Of a DNA stretch of 16,483 nt, positions 14,168 through 16,483 are shown one piece after another. Location of the stretch: assembly GCA_035943195.1 (NCBI GenBank), contig DASZCK010000249.1:1-16483 (forward strand), written 5' to 3'. The position numbers and the translations under genes are program-made. The notes beneath the pieces were generated by a model that made no database searches, had not been told where the DNA came from, and saw only the letters and a program-made list of their open reading frames with translations. Each line of letters starts with the position of its first letter. Position 1 is the first letter of the stretch. The DNA comes from DAIDKA01 sp035943195. GTDB lineage: Bacteria; Pseudomonadota; Gammaproteobacteria; Steroidobacterales; Steroidobacteraceae.

Positions 14168-15075
14168 ACGCCGCGCCCTGGCTCGCGGCTGCGCGCGGGC
14201 AGTTGCTGCTGGCCGTCGAGCAGCAGCGGCTGCCGCATGCCCTGCTGATCCAGGACGCCCCCGGAGCGGGCGGTCCGCAGCTGGCCCAATGGCTAGCCCA
14301 GCGGGTGCTGGGTGCGCAAGCGGTGGAGCGTCACCCGGATTTCACTAATGTGGGACTCATCGAGGAATCCAAGCAGATTCGCATCGAACAGGCGCGCGAA
14401 CTCGCAGCGCACCTGGCGCTGGCCAGCCACCAGGGTGGCTACAAGGTGGCCCTGATCGATCCCGCCGATGCCCTGAACTGGAACGCCGCCAATGCCCTGC
14501 TCAAACTGCTCGAGGAGCCTCCGGCGGGCACCTTGCTGATACTGGTTGCCCAGCAGCCTTCGCGGCTGCCCGCGACCATTCTGAGTCGCTGCCAGCGCTT
14601 GCGCATCCGCACTCCGGAGCGCGATCCCGCGCTGCAGTGGCTGCGCCAGTTTGTGGGCGACGGTCCCTGGGAGGCTGTCCTGGATGTCATCGGCAACGCG
14701 CCGCTGCTGGCGGCGCAGTTGGACCCGCAGGCGGTACTGCAGGTTCGGGATGAGACCCTGACGGGGCTTGCCGAACTCACATCCCGCCGCGCGGATGCGG
14801 CGCATCTGGCCGACAGTTGGAACCGTAGCGAGCTGGCGCTGCGGCTCGCCTGCTTTGAGAACTGGCTCACGGAACGCATCCGCGGCGCCCTCGGCGCCGG
14901 AACATATTCCCTGGAAATGCGGGATGGTGCGCACCCGGGTCGCCCCGAACCGGGGTCAAATGTCACTCGGCTGTTCGATCTACTGGACCAGTTACGCAAC
15001 CTGCGGGCGGCCCTGACCACTCCGGTGAACCGGTCGCTGGTGCTGGAAAGCCTGTTACGCTCGCTTGTTGTGTAA
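14149..15075 (+). CDS. holB: DNA polymerase III subunit delta' (clamp loader)
   Basis: 308 aa, GTG start 19 nt inside tmk. Delta' is the stator of the clamp loader that places the sliding clamp on DNA. Conserved parts: HALLIQDAPGAGG (30-42, a P-loop remnant, as expected for delta'), HPDFTNV (62-68), QIRIEQARELAAHLAL (76-91), GGYKVALIDPADALNWNAANALLKLLEEPP (two parts: 97-110 and 111-125), and SRCQRLRI (146-153) with the SRC motif. What is missing is the zinc module between the P-loop remnant and HPD: E. coli delta' has four cysteines there, while here the segment is short (LAQRVLGAQAVER) and cysteine-free. The C-terminal collar region is weakly conserved, as usual. The tmk-holB-pilZ order supports the call. 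Confidence 0.92.
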   Translation: MAASPIDAAPWLAAARGQLLLAVEQQRLPHALLIQDAPGAGGPQLAQWLAQRVLGAQAVERHPDFTNVGLIEESKQIRIEQARELAAHLALASHQGGYKVALIDPADALNWNAANALLKLLEEPPAGTLLILVAQQPSRLPATILSRCQRLRIRTPERDPALQWLRQFVGDGPWEAVLDVIGNAPLLAAQLDPQAVLQVRDETLTGLAELTSRRADAAHLADSWNRSELALRLACFENWLTERIRGALGAGTYSLEMRDGAHPGRPEPGSNVTRLFDLLDQLRNLRAALTTPVNRSLVLESLLRSLVV

Positions 15076-15089
15076 GTTAAATTAGCGCA

Positions 15090-15431
15090 ATGGGACCAAA
15101 ACCCGGACTACTCACGCTCACCATCAAGGACAAAAGTGCCTTGTACTTGGCGTACATGCCCTTTGTGCGCAATGGGGGCCTGTTCATTCCCACCAACAGC
15201 AACTATCGCCTCGGTGACGAGGTCTTCATGCTGCTGAACCTGATGGGTGAGGACGAGAAACTGCCGGTGGCCGGGCGGGTGATCTGGGTGACGCCCAAGG
15301 GCGCGCAGGGCAAGCGCACCGCGGGCATCGGCGTCCAGTTCAGCGAACAGGACCGCGGCCAGACCCAGAAAAAGATCGAGACGTACCTGGCCGGCGCGCT
15401 ATCCGGTGACAAGGCCACGCACACGATGTGA
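15090..15431 (+). CDS. pilZ: Type IV pilus assembly protein PilZ
   Basis: 113 aa. TLTIKDKSALYLAYMPFVRNGGLFIPT (parts 9-21 and 22-35), LPVAGRVIWVTPKGAQG (58-74), RTAGIGVQFSEQ (76-87) and the end THTM are the signature of the PilZ protein itself, a single-domain protein needed for type IV pilus assembly. Like its homologues in Pseudomonas and Xanthomonas, it lacks the RxxxR motif, so it should not bind cyclic di-GMP; in Xanthomonas the protein contacts the extension ATPase PilB and FimX. It starts 14 bp after the holB stop, with no recognisable ribosome binding site. The placement downstream of holB is conserved in Pseudomonas and Xanthomonas. The pilus genes themselves are not in the window. 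Confidence 0.95.
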   Translation: MGPKPGLLTLTIKDKSALYLAYMPFVRNGGLFIPTNSNYRLGDEVFMLLNLMGEDEKLPVAGRVIWVTPKGAQGKRTAGIGVQFSEQDRGQTQKKIETYLAGALSGDKATHTM

Positions 15432-15433
15432 GG

Positions 15434-15454
15434 CCGAGGCACCTTGTGCCTTGG
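15434..15454 (+). terminator. Hairpin after pilZ, likely end of the operon
   Basis: CCGAGGCAC (15434-15442) pairs with GTGCCTTGG (15446-15454) over nine positions with one G-T pair and a 3-nt loop. It starts three bases after the pilZ stop. Only a short T pair follows (TT), so it is a good stem but not a textbook terminator. The next gene has a different character, which supports a transcription end here. Confidence 0.5.
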
Positions 15455-15588
15455 TTCAGCCGCCGCGCCCGTTTCGCCTGATATCTCCGGCGCGCTTCGA
15501 GTCCTCATGTAAGGGTTCTCCGACACCGCACCGGGGCCGTGGTGCATTGGGTCCGCGCCTTTGCAGCCCTACGCTCCCCAACGCAATG

Positions 15589-15608
15589 GACGGGGTCCCG
15601 TCTGGGAG
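15589..15608 (+). promoter_or_regulatory. Hairpin and ribosome binding site before the HAF-repeat gene
   Basis: GACGG (15589-15593) can pair with CCGTC (15598-15602), loop GGTC. The Shine-Dalgarno-like GGGAG (15604-15608) follows directly, nine bases before the ATG at 15618. A stem this close could affect ribosome access. The rest of the 186-bp gap after pilZ shows no gene and no clear promoter. Confidence 0.3.
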
Positions 15609-15617
15609 TAGCCGACA

Positions 15618-16483
15618 ATGAACTCAAAGTTGAAATGGCTGATCGGGACGTGGCTTCTAATCCAGGCAATCGCCGTGCACGCTCAGACCTATACCGCGAT
15701 CGAGCTGCCCTTTGCAGTCGGACTGTCCGACGGCTCCGATACGATGGGCGGCACCCCGATCAACAATGCCGGTCAGGTCGTGGGTTTCAGCTTCACTCAA
15801 TCTGGAACCGTCGGGTACCTCTACAGCAACGGTGTGACGACAGCGCTGGCAAATGACTTCATACCCAACGCGATAAACAATTCTGGAGAAATTGCGGGGA
15901 CCAGTAGCACCCCCGGCGTCGTCACTGTCGCCGCGGTCTATAACAATGGCGCGCTGACCTCAATTGGGACCCTGGGCAGCGAGCCGGGATATCCTCCTTC
16001 CAACGTCCCGGTCAATGAAAGCTATGGGGTCAGCCTGAATGACGGCGGCCAGGTAGTCGGTCGTAGCACCGCTCCGGGCGGTGGCGAACCCCCATTCCTA
16101 TATAGCAATGGGTCGATGACCGCTCCCAACATAGGTCCGGGTGCTCAAGCCGCTGGCATAAACAACGGTGGCACCATCGTTGGCAGCTTCATTCCGAGCC
16201 CCGCGCAAAACGATCTGTTTCACGCCTATGTCTATGTCAACGGCAGCGTTACAGATTTAGGCACCCTGGGCGGTGCCCAGAGTTTTGGCAACGCCATCAA
16301 CAACGCCGGTCAAGTGACCGGAACGGCACAAACCGCAAGCGGGCAATTGGACGCGTTCCTCTCCAGCAATGGGCAAATGAAGGATCTGGGTTCCCTGAAC
16401 GGCAGCGGCAGCATCGGTTATGGAATCAACACTCTCGGCCAAGTGGTCGGCACGTCCAATGTGGATGGCAATAGCCTCGATAG
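15618..16483 (+). CDS. Secreted HAF-repeat protein, N-terminal part
   Basis: 288 codons are present and the frame is open to the right edge. The N-terminus MNSKLKWLIGTWLLIQAIAVHA is a Sec signal peptide with likely cleavage after Ala22. The rest is built from repeats of the HAF type: DLGTLGG (213-219) with DAFLSSNGQMKDLGSL (245-260), and six copies of a core (I/L)N..G...G at 48-56, 86-94, 140-148, 181-189, 227-235 and 270-278, spaced 38-54 residues apart. Such proteins are predicted beta-propeller-like extracellular proteins of unknown function, and many carry a C-terminal sorting signal. That end is outside the window, so a GlyGly-CTERM or PEP-CTERM cannot be judged. Rare codons for this region (ATA, TTA, CTA) appear several times, unlike the upstream genes. 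GGGAG supports the start. Confidence 0.8.
   Translation, partial: MNSKLKWLIGTWLLIQAIAVHAQTYTAIELPFAVGLSDGSDTMGGTPINNAGQVVGFSFTQSGTVGYLYSNGVTTALANDFIPNAINNSGEIAGTSSTPGVVTVAAVYNNGALTSIGTLGSEPGYPPSNVPVNESYGVSLNDGGQVVGRSTAPGGGEPPFLYSNGSMTAPNIGPGAQAAGINNGGTIVGSFIPSPAQNDLFHAYVYVNGSVTDLGTLGGAQSFGNAINNAGQVTGTAQTASGQLDAFLSSNGQMKDLGSLNGSGSIGYGINTLGQVVGTSNVDGNSLD

Noticed and set aside
15500..15617. Cyclic di-GMP (GEMM) riboswitch before the HAF gene
   Set aside because: A short stretch (ACGCAA, later AGTAGCCGA) faintly recalls the motif, but the conserved first helix, the tetraloop region and the usual receptor are not there.
15406..15856. Small open frames at 15406-15621 and 15539-15856
   Set aside because: Both are out of frame with the signal-peptide-bearing gene starting at 15618. 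They have Arg/Pro-rich translations without family similarity.
1..16483. CRISPR arrays, tRNA or rRNA genes, transposases, integrases, attachment sites
   Set aside because: I looked for regularly spaced repeats, tRNA-like ends and mobile-element proteins and found none.

Overview
The window looks like a chromosomal segment of a GC-rich gammaproteobacterium, close in gene order to the Xanthomonadales/Nevskiales group. The reasons are the block fabD-fabG-acpP-fabF-pabB-pabC-mltG-tmk-holB-pilZ, in which a type IV pilus pilZ follows holB, and a type II secretion (T2SS) operon in the order gspGHIJKLMN. The taxon is inferred from gene order and protein resemblance only.

Layout. (1) 2-232, plus strand: the tail of a protein that resembles the C-terminal nuclease domain of UvrD/AddA-type helicases, with its catalytic Lys position altered. 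It converges on gspN, and the two genes share a 4-nt stop-stop overlap. (2) 229-6038, minus strand: gspG, H, I, J, K, L, M, N, an almost gapless operon holding the major pseudopilin, the four minor pseudopilins, the inner-membrane platform proteins L and M, and N. The ATPase (E), platform protein F, secretin (D) and C are not in the window. (3) 6090-6698, plus strand: a rhombosortase (rrtA), divergent from gspG across 51 bp. Rhombosortases process GlyGly-CTERM proteins, a class of T2SS cargo, so regions 2 and 3 form a functional unit. (4) 6733-10268, plus strand: fabD, fabG, acpP and fabF, the core of fatty-acid synthesis, with separate signals around acpP. plsX and fabH, which often precede fabD, are replaced here by rrtA and the T2SS operon. 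(5) 10272-15075, plus strand: pabB, pabC (p-aminobenzoate for folate), mltG (peptidoglycan strand termination), tmk (dTMP kinase) and holB (clamp loader delta'). Most of these overlap by 4-19 nt and several start with GTG or TTG. (6) 15090-15431, plus strand: pilZ, then a hairpin. (7) 15618 to the right edge, plus strand: the first 288 codons of a secreted HAF-repeat protein with a signal peptide and a less GC-biased codon choice than the rest.

Points most worth a second look: the physical pairing of rhombosortase with a T2SS pseudopilin operon, with a secreted repeat protein nearby; low-complexity extensions in the tip pseudopilins GspI (Pro-rich tail) and GspJ (Asp-rich insert); a delta' subunit without its zinc module; and the degenerate nuclease tail at the left edge. 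I saw no tRNA, rRNA, CRISPR array, insertion sequence or integrase, and no stretch above 300 bp without a gene.
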